NCBI GenBank assembly: GCA_026645575.1 | Contig: JAPKMW010000146.1 | Location: 1 to 20,714 of the forward strand | Source: Caldilineaceae bacterium | GTDB lineage: Bacteria; Chloroflexota; Anaerolineae; Caldilineales; Caldilineaceae | Direction of reading: 5' to 3' | Length of the DNA stretch: 20,714 bases | In this document: in pieces, positions 13,564 to 20,714 of the stretch | Position numbering within the stretch: the stretch's first letter is position 1 | Layout of the letters: the number at the start of each line of letters is the position of its first letter | Program-made: the position numbers and the translations under genes | The notes under the pieces: model-generated | Told to the model about the DNA's origin: nothing | Databases searched by the model: none | Seen by the model: only the letters and a program-made list of their open reading frames with translations

Positions 13564-13986
13564 CTACACCGGCTGATGACGTTCCGTCGGTGGTCCTTGT
13601 AACAAGTCATGTGGTAGATCGCTAAAATAAGCCTCGGCCCCGCTCTGGAGCAGAACAATCAAGGTATAGGCGCCAATAACCGTGCCAATAGGGAAGTTGA
13701 CCAGGTTGAAGATCCCCACCACAATGGCAAGATAGCGCCCCCAGGTGCGCCGGCGCCACAGCCCATAGCCGGCCACCATGCCGGGTAGGGCCAGCAAAGC
13801 CAGCAGCACCCCTACCGTTGTCCCCACCACCGAAAGGATCGCCAAGGCTTGCGGATCACCAGAGACGGCGCCAATGCTGGTAAGCAACGTAAACAAAAAA
13901 CCGCCAATGATCAGAAAAATCGCATGGCCAACGATATGTAGCCACGCCAAAATGTTAATGTGTTGACCGAGTTCCTGCTGATTCAT
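13564..13986 (-). CDS. Small four-helix membrane protein
   Basis: A 140-residue protein with four hydrophobic segments (about 14-35, 47-70, 83-98 and 100-115), a short cytosolic N-terminus and a polar C-terminal tail (about 118-140). WRRRTWGRYLAIVVGIFNL is a typical pattern in small uncharacterised bacterial membrane proteins. Function is unknown. ATG 13986 is chosen because AAAGGA lies eight bases upstream; an in-frame TTG at 13992 is not needed. The universal stress gene lies 46 bases upstream on the same strand, so the two may share a transcript. Confidence 0.75.
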   Translation of the reverse strand: MNQQELGQHINILAWLHIVGHAIFLIIGGFLFTLLTSIGAVSGDPQALAILSVVGTTVGVLLALLALPGMVAGYGLWRRRTWGRYLAIVVGIFNLVNFPIGTVIGAYTLIVLLQSGAEAYFSDLPHDLLQGPPTERHQPV

Positions 13987-14032
13987 AACCAATCCTTTCC
14001 ACGCTTCTTGTCTTTCGGTCTTCTGCGCGCCC

Positions 14033-14452
14033 TCACTTCATCAACATCACTGGGCAGGTTGCCATGATCGCAATCTTATGGCTGATCGTCCCCCAGCCTT
14101 CCAGTGGCGCCGCCGGATCGACCTGGTGGGAACGCATAACGATGAGATCGACGCCACGGCTTTCGGCTACGCTCAAAATTTCACGGGTGCGATTGCCAAA
14201 GCTGATCTGATGCTCAATCGCAACCGTCGTCTCCCGGTGAGGGAGCATGAGGGTGCGCAGCTTGCTCTCGGCTTGTTGTTGCAACGCCGTGTAAAAGTCG
14301 GCAAACTCGGCAAAGGTGGTATCGTTAATCAATTCGATCACATGCAACAACGTAATCTTAGCCTGACTGAGAATCGCCAGGTTAACGGCAAAATCGAGGG
14401 CGCGTTGATTGGTTTCCGCCAGATCAACCGGCACCAGAATATGACGAAACAT
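14033..14452 (-). CDS. Universal stress protein (UspA family), degenerate nucleotide motif
   Basis: A 139-residue single Usp domain: FRHILVPVDLAETNQRALDF (2-21) is the first strand and helix, KITLLHVIE (32-40) the second, and VDLIVMRSH (101-109) the fourth. In ATP-binding members the next segment reads G-x-x-G-9x-G-S/T. Here it is RSHQVDPAAPLEGWGTISH, with the second glycine replaced by Gln and the spacing changed, so ATP binding is doubtful. The C-terminus IMATCPVMLMK is normal. GGGAAAG just before ATG 14452 sets the start. The longer open frame upstream runs into the palindromes at 14521-14582 and is not coding. Confidence 0.88.
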   Translation of the reverse strand: MFRHILVPVDLAETNQRALDFAVNLAILSQAKITLLHVIELINDTTFAEFADFYTALQQQAESKLRTLMLPHRETTVAIEHQISFGNRTREILSVAESRGVDLIVMRSHQVDPAAPLEGWGTISHKIAIMATCPVMLMK

Positions 14453-14520
14453 AGCTTTCCCTTTCTTTTTGTAAAGAGACAGAGCCAGATTTAGGGTTCG
14501 TAACAATATAACGCCGTCCA

Positions 14521-14582
14521 CTGGGCTGGGGCGAGTCACGGACTCGCCCCAGCCCAGCAGCGAGTCACGGACTCGCCCCAGC
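14521..14582. repeat. 17-bp hairpin plus direct repeat copy
   Basis: Arms 14521-14537 and 14541-14557 are perfectly complementary around ACG. The 23-base segment 14531-14553 (core GCGAGTC-ACG-GACTCGC) is repeated exactly at 14560-14582, giving a second, shorter hairpin 29 bases on. It lies between the stop of the PPDK/PEP-synthase regulator gene and the start of the usp gene. It could be a terminator pair or an expanding palindromic repeat. Confidence 0.85.
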
Positions 14583-14673
14583 GCTTACTGTATTCTTTTA
14601 CGGACCCTTAGGGAACGCAGGTTGCTTTTGGTGAGGCGGCCAATCGGCGCCCCTCTCCCTTTTGGTCCCCGGC

Positions 14674-15477
14674 TTATGAAGAACCGTGGGCGGACAGATG
14701 CGCAATCACCTCTTCACTAGTCGTTTCAATCGGCTTATCGGTGACATCGATCACGGCAAAGTGATGTTGGGCAAAGAGATGATGCGCCGCTCGCAATTCT
14801 TCCACAATGGTCGCTTGCTCAAAGTAAGCGCCGCCGCTTACGCCCAAGCTCCGTTGGCGCGCCCGCCGGTGACCGGCCAATTGCGCCGGGCTAATGGTCA
14901 AACCTAAAACACGCCCGCTTTCAAGTGCCAGCACAGCAGCCGGCAGAGTAATGGGCGGCACGAGCGGCACATTGGCAATCTTCCAGCCTGACAGGCCTAA
15001 ATACATACTCAACGGCGTTTTACCCACACGGGAAACGCCCAGCAGTACCCCGTCGGCCAGGTGTAACTCATCCAACCGCTTGCCGTCATCATGCGCCACG
15101 GCAAACTCAATCGCTTCAATCCGGCGGAAATAATCCTCGTTCAAGCGCCGGTAACGCCCTGGTTGTCCCAATGGCGCTTCCTGCAAGAGACGTGTGAGAT
15201 AATCCAAGAGCGGTCCGACCAGATCAAAGGTCGGCACGCCATAATGGCGCCCCAATTCAATGACTTTCTGCCGGACTTCACCATCGACCATCGAATGGAG
15301 AAGCAGATCGCCGGGGGTGGTTGCCGCCTCTGCCATGATGGCGGCAATAGCTGCGCTGTCGGTCACATTGGCTTTGATCACAATTGGCAGGTGATGATTG
15401 GGAAATTGGGCCGCTACGGTATGAGCGAGCAGTTCACCTGTGGCGCCGGAGCCGCCGGAAATCACATAGATGGTCAC
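14674..15477 (-). CDS. PPDK / PEP synthase regulatory protein (kinase-phosphorylase)
   Basis: A 267-residue member of the DUF299 family, bifunctional enzymes that inactivate PPDK or PEP synthase by ADP-dependent threonine phosphorylation and reactivate it by phosphate-dependent removal. The N-terminal strand TIYVISGGSGATGELLAHTV (2-21) is typical. The nucleotide loop GVSRVGKT (147-154) followed by PLSMYLG is the family signature. LTISPAQL (193-200) and the R-x-R following also match. The GTG at 15477 is preferred because GGGAGAG stands seven bases upstream; an in-frame TTG at 15495 overlaps the previous stop. The upstream CBM48 gene ends 15 bases before this GTG, so both are cotranscribed. 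The target PPDK or PpsA is not in the window. Confidence 0.9.
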   Translation of the reverse strand: MTIYVISGGSGATGELLAHTVAAQFPNHHLPIVIKANVTDSAAIAAIMAEAATTPGDLLLHSMVDGEVRQKVIELGRHYGVPTFDLVGPLLDYLTRLLQEAPLGQPGRYRRLNEDYFRRIEAIEFAVAHDDGKRLDELHLADGVLLGVSRVGKTPLSMYLGLSGWKIANVPLVPPITLPAAVLALESGRVLGLTISPAQLAGHRRARQRSLGVSGGAYFEQATIVEELRAAHHLFAQHHFAVIDVTDKPIETTSEEVIAHLSAHGSS

Positions 15478-15491
15478 CGTCTCTCTCCCTG

Positions 15492-15878
15492 TCAATCCAT
15501 TCCCGTTGCCTGCAGGCGCTTTTGCCCAAAGACGGGGGCAGTACGCTCTCTCTCTGATTCGATCATCAACGCATTGACGGGGATCGTAGTATCGACAATG
15601 CTATTTTGTGTGCCAAAGGGGTTGGTGGTCACGCCATCTGAATGCCAGTCGGTGAGCCAATGGTTGTCAACCCTATAGCGAAATTCAAAGCGTTTGCCCA
15701 CCGGTAGCTCCATTTCCACCCGCCAAACGCCATTGCGATCCTGGTGCATGGGCGTTTGTTGATCGTCCCAGCCATTAAAATCACCAACGACGGAAACGCG
15801 GTCCGCCCAGAGATAGGCCGGCAGTTCAAAAGCCACACGTATGAAACCGGGTCGGGAGGCTTTGCGCTTGGTAATCAT
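15492..15878 (-). CDS. Stand-alone CBM48 / isoamylase early-set domain protein
   Basis: A 128-residue protein made of one early-set (E-set) glycogen-binding domain. IRVAFELPAYLWADRVSVVG (13-32) and DFNGW (33-37) are the classic start. GVWRVEMELPVGKRFEFRYR (50-69) and Trp74 provide the aromatic sugar-contact strand, and TNPFGTQNSIVDT (85-97) closes the sheet. This domain occurs in AMP-kinase beta subunits and glycogen-branching enzymes, where it binds alpha-glucan. Here there is no catalytic part. GGAG five bases before ATG sets the start; GTG three bases earlier is too close to it. Coupling to the PPDK/PEP-synthase regulator gene suggests a link between storage polymer and PEP flux. Confidence 0.85.
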   Translation of the reverse strand: MITKRKASRPGFIRVAFELPAYLWADRVSVVGDFNGWDDQQTPMHQDRNGVWRVEMELPVGKRFEFRYRVDNHWLTDWHSDGVTTNPFGTQNSIVDTTIPVNALMIESERERTAPVFGQKRLQATGMD

Positions 15879-15948
15879 CACTGCTCCTTCATGGTACAGT
15901 TGCAGTCGTTATTGCTACTCCAATATAAGATGGTCAGGAAAGTTTTAG

Positions 15949-15990
15949 ACCAGCCAGTGGGCTGGTTTTGAACTAGCCGTGGGGCTAGTT
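15949..15990. repeat. Two tandem short hairpins
   Basis: ACCAGCC-agtg-GGCTGGT (15949-15966) is followed by TTTTG, and AACTAGCC-gtgg-GGCTAGTT (15971-15990) comes right after. They may end transcription arriving from pgi, or be paired regulatory stems. The U-run is short and on the plus-strand side. Confidence 0.5.
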
Positions 15991-16097
15991 ACCAAAAGCG
16001 AAGGTGGGATCGTGAAGAAGAAAGAACTGGAGAAAGCATGGCAATTCCAAAGAATGACAAACCTGCCTGCGTGTTACAGCGGAGAACGAGGGCAGCT

Positions 16098-16161
16098 CGC
16101 CTGTCATGCTGCAAGCATCTCTGGTTACATTTGCCTAAAGATGCTTGCAGCATGACAGGCG
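16098..16161. repeat. 23-bp perfect hairpin downstream of pgi
   Basis: Arms 16098-16120 and 16139-16161 are perfectly complementary over 23 bp (inner ends GCAAGCATCT/AGATGCTTGC), with an 18-base loop. There is no U-run. The length and perfection suggest a mobile palindromic repeat more than a simple terminator. Confidence 0.85.
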
Positions 16162-16224
16162 GCTCTAGGGTTGCTGGAAACCCCTGTGGGCTTTACAAAT
16201 CCGCACTGCCTGAAGCCGTATCTG

Positions 16225-17865
16225 TCAACGCATCTGCTTAAATGCGTTGATCAACCCATTCGTCGACGCATCATGACTCGTCACCGGGTTGGCGCCGACC
16301 AGTTCGGGTTCGATGGCTTTGGCAAGTTGTTTGCCCAACTCGACCCCCATCTGATCGAAAGAGTTAATCTCCCAAATGACGCCTTGGGTAAAGATTTTGT
16401 GTTCATAGAGCGCGATCAAGGCGCCTAGCGTGGCTGGCGTCAACTGGCGGAAGAGGAAGGAATTGGAGGGGCGGTTGCCGGGGAAGGTCTTGGCGGCGAC
16501 CAGCGTTTCCAATGGGGCGCCGCTGACGCCGCTCGCTAGCAACTCGGCGCGGGCTTCGGCGGGGGGCTTGCCCTTCATCAACGCTTCGGTCTGCGCCAGG
16601 AAGTTGGCGATCAAGATTTGGTGATGGTTGCCCAGTGGGTGGTGGCTGCGCGCCGGCGCCAGAAAATCGCAGGGGATCAACTTCGTCCCCTGGTGGATCA
16701 ACTGGTAGAAGGCATGTTGCCCATTGGTTCCCGGCTCGCCCCAGATGATCGGGCCGGTGGTGTAGTCCACGGCATCGCCGCTTTTTGTCACTGACTTGCC
16801 GTTACTCTCCATATCCCCCTGTTGAAAATAGGCTGGGAAGCGCGCCATGGACTGATCGTAGGGCAGAATGGCATGGGACTGAGCGTCCCAAAAGTTATTA
16901 TACCAGATGCCAAGCAGCCCCATGATCACCGGAATATTCTGGGCGAAAGGTGTTGTACGGAAATGTTCATCCACAGCATGGGCGCCGGCCAGTAGCTCTT
17001 CAAAGTTGTCCATGCCGATGGCGATAGCAATCGACAAGCCAATTGCCGACCAGAGCGAATAGCGCCCGCCAACCCAATCCCAAAATTCAAACATGTTCTG
17101 CGGGTCAATGCCAAAGGCGGTGACCGCTTTCTCATTCGTGGAAAGGGCGGCAAAGTGTTTGGCAATGGCCCGTTCATCTTTGGCCGTCGCCAGGAACCAG
17201 GCGCGCGCACTCTGCGCGTTGGTCATCGTCTCCTGGGTGGTAAAGGTTTTGGAGGCGACTAAAAAGAGGGTGGTCGCCGGGTCGAGCGCTTTTAAGGTTT
17301 CGGCCATATCGGCGCCATCGACATTGGAGACAAAGTGGGTGCGCAGATCGGCTCTGGTGTAGGGGGCAAGCGCCAGCGTCACCATTTTGGGGCCGAGATC
17401 CGAGCCGCCAATGCCAATGTTGACGACATCGGTGATCGCCTGCCCGGTGTAGCCGCGCCACTGCCCGCTGCGGATTGCTTCACTAAAGGTGCGCATCTGC
17501 GCCAGCACCCGGTTGACAGCCGGCATAACATCCTGTCCATCGACCAGGATCGGGCGGTTGGCGCGGTTGCGCAGGGCGATATGCAACACCGCCCGCTCTT
17601 CAGTGTTATTGATCTTCTGACCGCCGAACATGGCGCTGATGGCGTCGGCCAGTCCAGCCTGTTGCGCCAGCTCGACCAACAACCCCATCGTTTCATCGGT
17701 GATGCGGTTCTTGGAATAATCAAAGAGAAGCGCTTGGAACCAAAGCGAGAAGCGGTCAAAGCGCTGGGGGTCCTGGCGGAAGAGATCCCGCATCTGGACA
17801 TGTTGCATGGCACGCCTGTGGGCAACCAACGCTTGCCAGGCCGGCAGGGCAGTGAGATGAGACAT
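16225..17865 (-). CDS. pgi: Glucose-6-phosphate isomerase
   Basis: A 546-residue enzyme of the long Pgi type (E. coli and eukaryote-like) that interconverts glucose-6-phosphate and fructose-6-phosphate. [11 protein letters not shown] (149-159) binds the phosphate, [12 protein letters not shown] (205-216) is the second phosphate loop, and [14 protein letters not shown] (264-277) is signature 1. Catalytic Glu353 lies in DMESNGK, His384 in [13 protein letters not shown] (382-394, signature 2) and Lys512 in the C-terminal helix. All match the known active site. ATG 17865 is set by AAAGGA eight bases upstream; an in-frame TTG at 17895 is not needed. With the CBM48 protein and the PPDK/PEP-synthase regulator downstream, it forms a central-carbon group on one strand. 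Confidence 0.96.
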   Translation of the reverse strand: MSHLTALPAWQALVAHRRAMQHVQMRDLFRQDPQRFDRFSLWFQALLFDYSKNRITDETMGLLVELAQQAGLADAISAMFGGQKINNTEERAVLHIALRNRANRPILVDGQDVMPAVNRVLAQMRTFSEAIRSGQWRGYTGQAITDVVNIGIGGSDLGPKMVTLALAPYTRADLRTHFVSNVDGADMAETLKALDPATTLFLVASKTFTTQETMTNAQSARAWFLATAKDERAIAKHFAALSTNEKAVTAFGIDPQNMFEFWDWVGGRYSLWSAIGLSIAIAIGMDNFEELLAGAHAVDEHFRTTPFAQNIPVIMGLLGIWYNNFWDAQSHAILPYDQSMARFPAYFQQGDMESNGKSVTKSGDAVDYTTGPIIWGEPGTNGQHAFYQLIHQGTKLIPCDFLAPARSHHPLGNHHQILIANFLAQTEALMKGKPPAEARAELLASGVSGAPLETLVAAKTFPGNRPSNSFLFRQLTPATLGALIALYEHKIFTQGVIWEINSFDQMGVELGKQLAKAIEPELVGANPVTSHDASTNGLINAFKQMR

Positions 17866-18078
17866 AACATTTCCTTTTCCTATAGATCCTATCAACTTTG
17901 TTCAACAAAAAGGGGGAAACGGGTACGATGCCTCCTGATGCAAAAACTTACGCCAGCCAGCGTCGCGCTGGTCGGCCCTGACGGCGTTTCTACTTTCTGT
18001 AAAATGGGCGGCTATTGACAAGCTATCACACGTTGATATAAATGAACTAACGGTATCCCCAGCAAAAGGTAACTGTTC

Positions 18079-18175
18079 ACCCCTCCCTAACCCTCCCCAA
18101 CTTGGGGAGGGAACCGTCACGCCGACAGCGGCGTCTACGGCTCCTCCCCCGAACCGGGGGAGGTTGGGAGGGGGT
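18079..18175. repeat. Cloverleaf-like palindromic repeat
   Basis: Near-complementary outer arms (about 18079-18093 and 18163-18175, CCCCTCCC type) enclose three hairpins. These are CCCTCCCCAA/TTGGGGAGGG (18091-18111), a central stem CCGT..ACGCCG-acag-CGGCGT..ACGG (about 18114-18140), and CCTCCCCCG-aac-CGGGGGAGG (18143-18163). The repeat resembles palindromic elements scattered through many genomes. It has no coding capacity. Confidence 0.75.
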
Positions 18176-18187
18176 AAGTCTATCGAT

Positions 18188-18380
18188 CAAGACTTATTTG
18201 ACAGAACAGTAGTGGTCTGTCAACGAAGTCTTGTTAGGTTGTGTCGTCTGCCCAATATCACCGCGAATCTTGGGATTAGCGAATGGTTTCAGGACAAAAA
18301 AAGATTCGCTAATCCTATGATTCGCGGTGATATGACCGGGCCGCATCTGCCTATCAACACTTCTTTGACAGAACAGTAGT
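18188..18380. mobile_element. MITE-like element with 17-bp direct repeats
   Basis: TTTGACAGAACAGTAGT occurs at 18197-18213 and again at 18364-18380. Between them lies a long hairpin, ATATCACCGCGAATC (18255-18269) and GATTAGCGAAT (18274-18284) against ATTCGCTAATC (18304-18314) and GATTCGCGGTGATAT (18319-18333), with a symmetric 4x4 internal loop. The left direct repeat also sits in its own hairpin, CAAGACTT..TTGACAGA with TCTGTCAA..AAGTCTTG (18188-18233). There is no reading frame for a transposase, so mobility would depend on one supplied in trans. Confidence 0.6.
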
Positions 18381-18416
18381 CCTGTAGGTCTATACCAATT
18401 TACCTCAAGAGCGCGT

Positions 18417-18848
18417 ATGGCTGCAAAATCACTTGTCAGGATTGAGTCTTTTCTCTTTCCAACTAGCGCAAAGGAGCAACTTGATGGCAAGAGGAGGGCG
18501 ATGAGACGGCTGCGATCCTTTTCGATGCACGTGGCGGATCTGGATGGCAGCGCGACGCCCGCGGTTAAAGGCAAATGGAGCGCGACCGTCACGATTCCCC
18601 TTCACGACGGCAGCGAAGCCGCTCTGAGTGGCGCCACCGTCAGCGGCAGTTGGAGCGTCGGCGGCAGCGGTTCGTGTACAACCAATGGCAGCGACCTCTG
18701 TACAACCACGCGGAGCAACATCAGCGGCAGCACGGTCAGCTTTACGGTCAATAGCGTCACCCACGCCAGCAACAGCTATAGCGCCGGCGCCAACCACGAC
18801 CCCGACGGCGACAGTAACGGCACGACCATTAGTCTTACCCGTCCGTAA
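18417..18848 (+). pseudogene. Orphan C-terminal Ig-like domain of a secreted protein
   Basis: A 143-codon frame. Residues 35-143 look like a complete extracellular beta-sandwich: MHVADLDGSATP, then a KGKWSATVTIPLHDGSEAAL strand pair, ATVSGSWSVGGSGSC, a second Cys in DLCTTT, TVSFTVNSVTH, and the ending HDPDGDSNGTTISLTRP. This Cys-paired domain is normally found at the C-terminus of secreted proteases, glycosidases or PQQ/WD-type proteins, from family knowledge. Here it lacks a signal peptide and a catalytic part, and the first 35 residues do not belong to it. The MITE-like repeat ends 37 bases upstream, so loss of the 5' part by insertion or rearrangement is likely. ATG 18501 after AGGAGGGCG is an alternative start if it is still translated. 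Confidence 0.55.
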
Positions 18849-18892
18849 TCGCACGCCGGGAGCGGCCGGCGACCAGCGCACACGCAAACAAA

Positions 18893-18922
18893 CCGCCGCC
18901 CGATCAAACGATCGGGCGGCGG
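18893..18922 (-). terminator. Terminator of the second usp gene
   Basis: CCGCCGCCCGATC (18893-18905) and GATCGGGCGGCGG (18910-18922) are perfect 13-bp arms with a 4-base loop. On the minus strand a UUUGUUUG tract follows. It lies 39 bases after the usp stop. It may also catch plus-strand transcription, but no U-run follows there. Confidence 0.75.
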
Positions 18923-18961
18923 CATGCAACGACTTCGATTCAACTTACCACCGGCTACGTC

Positions 18962-19405
<444 letters not shown>

Positions 19406-19503
19406 AACACGCTCCTTTGTTATGGCTATCGTCGGGGCCAAACCGGTAAAGGTTGGGTTTCGACTGACGCCTGTACTGGTTCCGTCTGTCTTCAGCATAA
19501 ACG

Positions 19504-19540
19504 AAAAAGGCTCACCACACATCGGGAGAGTGGTGAGCCT
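19504..19540 (-). terminator. Terminator-like hairpin without an obvious gene
   Basis: On the minus strand AGGCTCACCAC (complement of 19530-19540) pairs with GTGGTGAGCCT (complement of 19508-19518) over 11 bp, and UUUUU follows at once (complement of 19504-19508). No minus-strand gene lies just upstream; the usp start is downstream of it. It would end a short RNA started near 19550-19760, or insulate usp from antisense transcription of the lipoprotein leader. Confidence 0.6.
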
Positions 19541-19668
19541 GCAAACCGGTCGGCTAGCGAGTGTTCAGACTGGTCAAGTGGGTAGGCCTGGCGATGGATG
19601 AGACATAAACAAATTGAAAGATACCTAAATTTTCATCCATAGAATTCTACGATCAAACGACGATAGGT

Positions 19669-19674
19669 TATAAT
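19669..19674 (+). promoter_or_regulatory. -10 box of the lipoprotein gene
   Basis: A perfect TATAAT. The best -35 candidate at the right distance, TTCTAC (19645-19650), is poor. A start near 19681 gives an 80-base leader with an AGTTT-gtt-AAACT palindrome and the ribosome site at about 19750. Confidence 0.4.
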
Positions 19675-19761
19675 AGAGTCGTCACCGGGGCCCAGTTTGT
19701 TAAACTAGCTCTTTGACACCATCGTCTATCAATTCAATTCTGACCAACAAAGGAAAAGCCG

Positions 19762-20571
19762 ATGAAACCTCACCAACTTCTTCACCGTCCGGCGCTATTT
19801 TGGCCGGCAGCGCTGTTACTCATCACCGTACTGGCTGCCTGTCAACCGATCCGCCCGGATGCAACCATCACCCAAGCTGCAGCGGCGCCAGCAACGGCTG
19901 CTGACAGCACGCCGACCAGTGATCTTGCCCAACTCTATGCCGACGCACTGCAAGACGCCAAAGTGGCTGAACCGGATGAAATTGTTGATACATTGACGGC
20001 GATCACGCCCGACAACACGAAGCTGACCTGGCAGGATGACCGGGTGTTGGTCGTGACCTGGACTTCGTGGAACGGCTATGATGGCCTGGTTGGGCAGGAG
20101 ACCAAACTGGGGCGTGAAGTGTGGGTGACGGCTGTGCCGCAACTGCAAAGCTTCTGTCAAAGCTATGCAGCCACCAACGCCACGCCCTTGATCCTGCGGT
20201 TGGAGCAACTGTTGGGCTTGCCCGTCAATAATGGCAAAACGCGCTTTGTGCAGATGTGGGTCAACCCGGCGGACATGCTCCGTCCCAGCCCCGATGGCGA
20301 GGTGGATGACACGGTGGCCGAATTAGAGATGCCCGGCCCCGAACGCTTCCCCTCCCAGCAGGCGTATGAATTTCATCGCGATTGGTTCAATTTACAACTG
20401 TCGTTACAAGCTTACGACGACCCCAGCAAAGGCTACCCCTGGACCCGCCTCGGCTACACCTATGATTGGGGCAACCCGGCCAGCGAAGTGGGACTGAGCG
20501 AATTTGTTGTCGCCGCCGGTTCGACGGTTACCATTGAAGCGGTTTCGGCCAACGAAACGTATTGTCAGTAG
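19762..20571 (+). CDS. Predicted lipoprotein of unknown function
   Basis: A 269-residue protein. The first 27 residues are a lipoprotein signal: basic start, hydrophobic segment (PALFWPAALLLITVLA) and lipobox L-A-A-C with acceptor Cys27. A low-complexity Ala/Thr/Pro linker follows (28-55), then a globular domain (about 58-269) rich in Trp and Tyr, such as VTWTSWNGYDG, REVWVTAVPQLQSFC, MWVNPADMLRPSPDGEV and YTYDWGNPASEVGLSEFV. No catalytic motif is recognised. Domains of this kind recur as hypothetical proteins in Chloroflexota and Cyanobacteria, from memory. AGGA nine bases before ATG sets the start. The protein should be anchored outside the cytoplasmic membrane. Confidence 0.8.
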   Translation: MKPHQLLHRPALFWPAALLLITVLAACQPIRPDATITQAAAAPATAADSTPTSDLAQLYADALQDAKVAEPDEIVDTLTAITPDNTKLTWQDDRVLVVTWTSWNGYDGLVGQETKLGREVWVTAVPQLQSFCQSYAATNATPLILRLEQLLGLPVNNGKTRFVQMWVNPADMLRPSPDGEVDDTVAELEMPGPERFPSQQAYEFHRDWFNLQLSLQAYDDPSKGYPWTRLGYTYDWGNPASEVGLSEFVVAAGSTVTIEAVSANETYCQ

Positions 20572-20640
20572 TCCACGGAAGATGAAAATAGAACGCAGAT
20601 TGGCTCAAGTACGGAAAGCGTGAGATGCCATCCCGCCACA

Positions 20641-20672
20641 CCTTGTCATCGGGGGAAACCTCGATGACAAGG
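20641..20672 (+). repeat. 11-bp hairpin after the lipoprotein gene
   Basis: CCTTGTCATCG (20641-20651) and CGATGACAAGG (20662-20672) are perfect arms around a 10-base loop. It sits about 70 bases after the stop. There is no U-run, so it may be a weak terminator or a 3' end structure. Confidence 0.6.
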
Positions 20673-20714
20673 AAACGAAAGACCCCTTAGGAAAAAGGGG
20701 ATGATAAACTAGGC

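Larger units (their letters stand above)
15879..16224. other. 346-bp intergenic region with hairpins
   Basis: This lies between the pgi stop and the CBM48 start, both on the minus strand. It holds the tandem hairpins at 15949-15990 and the 23-bp hairpin at 16098-16161. No reading frame has support. Confidence 0.6.
17866..18416. other. 551-bp repeat-filled intergenic region
   Basis: No gene is supported. The region is taken up by a cloverleaf-like GC-rich repeat (18079-18175) and, 12 bases further, a MITE-like repeat (18188-18380). The part nearest pgi (17866-18070) shows no clear structure. A 132-codon minus frame across 18194-18592 is explained by the repeats. Confidence 0.6.
19406..19761. 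other. 356-bp divergent intergenic region
   Basis: This lies between the usp gene (minus) and the lipoprotein gene (plus). It holds a minus-strand terminator-like hairpin (19508-19540) and a TATAAT box at 19669-19674 for the lipoprotein gene. No gene is supported. Confidence 0.55.

Noticed and set aside
18194..18592. 132-codon minus frame
   Set aside because: It spans the MITE-like repeat and the antisense of the orphan domain, with no start signals.

Overview
This 20.7-kb window looks like ordinary bacterial chromosome from a member of the Chloroflexota (Anaerolineae or Caldilineae grade). That is an inference from the protein sequences (a 7TM-type hybrid histidine kinase, a free-standing SufE, an EltD-like dehydrogenase, stand-alone early-set domains, paired UspA proteins) and from the many palindromic repeats between genes. 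No 16S gene or other decisive marker is present. Promoters fit a sigma-70 consensus, and several terminators are classical hairpins with a U-run.

Left end (1-2313). Two small divergent genes, a basic 63-residue protein on the minus strand and a BldC/MerR-like DNA-binding protein on the plus strand, each have a near-consensus promoter. The minus promoter carries a perfect 9-bp inverted repeat across its -10 box. A tRNA-Lys(CTT) follows on the minus strand. Next come about 1.1 kb without a normal gene. Inside it, positions 1560-1790 fold like a multi-branched structured RNA and run into a short reading frame whose start resembles the N-terminus of IscB. My best reading is a decayed HEARO/omega-RNA-IscB element.

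Middle (2314-13510). In order: magnesium channel mgtE; a compact transcription unit with an 18-codon reading frame and a bidirectional terminator; a 789-residue hybrid histidine kinase (minus); sufE with a strongly structured leader; a terC-pyrD pair that overlaps by one base; a sigma-70-like protein (minus); a 66-residue membrane peptide (minus); nudC; a GNAT acetyltransferase; and a zinc polyol-type dehydrogenase.

Right part (13511-20714), almost all on the minus strand. It holds a small membrane protein, two universal stress proteins, a CBM48/early-set protein whose stop overlaps the start region of a pyruvate-phosphate-dikinase/PEP-synthase regulatory protein, and glucose-6-phosphate isomerase. 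Together these suggest control of central carbon flow between glycogen-type polymers, glucose-6-phosphate and PEP. Between them lie several unrelated long hairpins, a cloverleaf-like repeat, a MITE-like repeat bounded by 17-bp direct repeats, and an orphan C-terminal Ig-like domain. A plus-strand lipoprotein gene closes the window.

No CRISPR array, intact transposase, rRNA or phage structural gene is visible.
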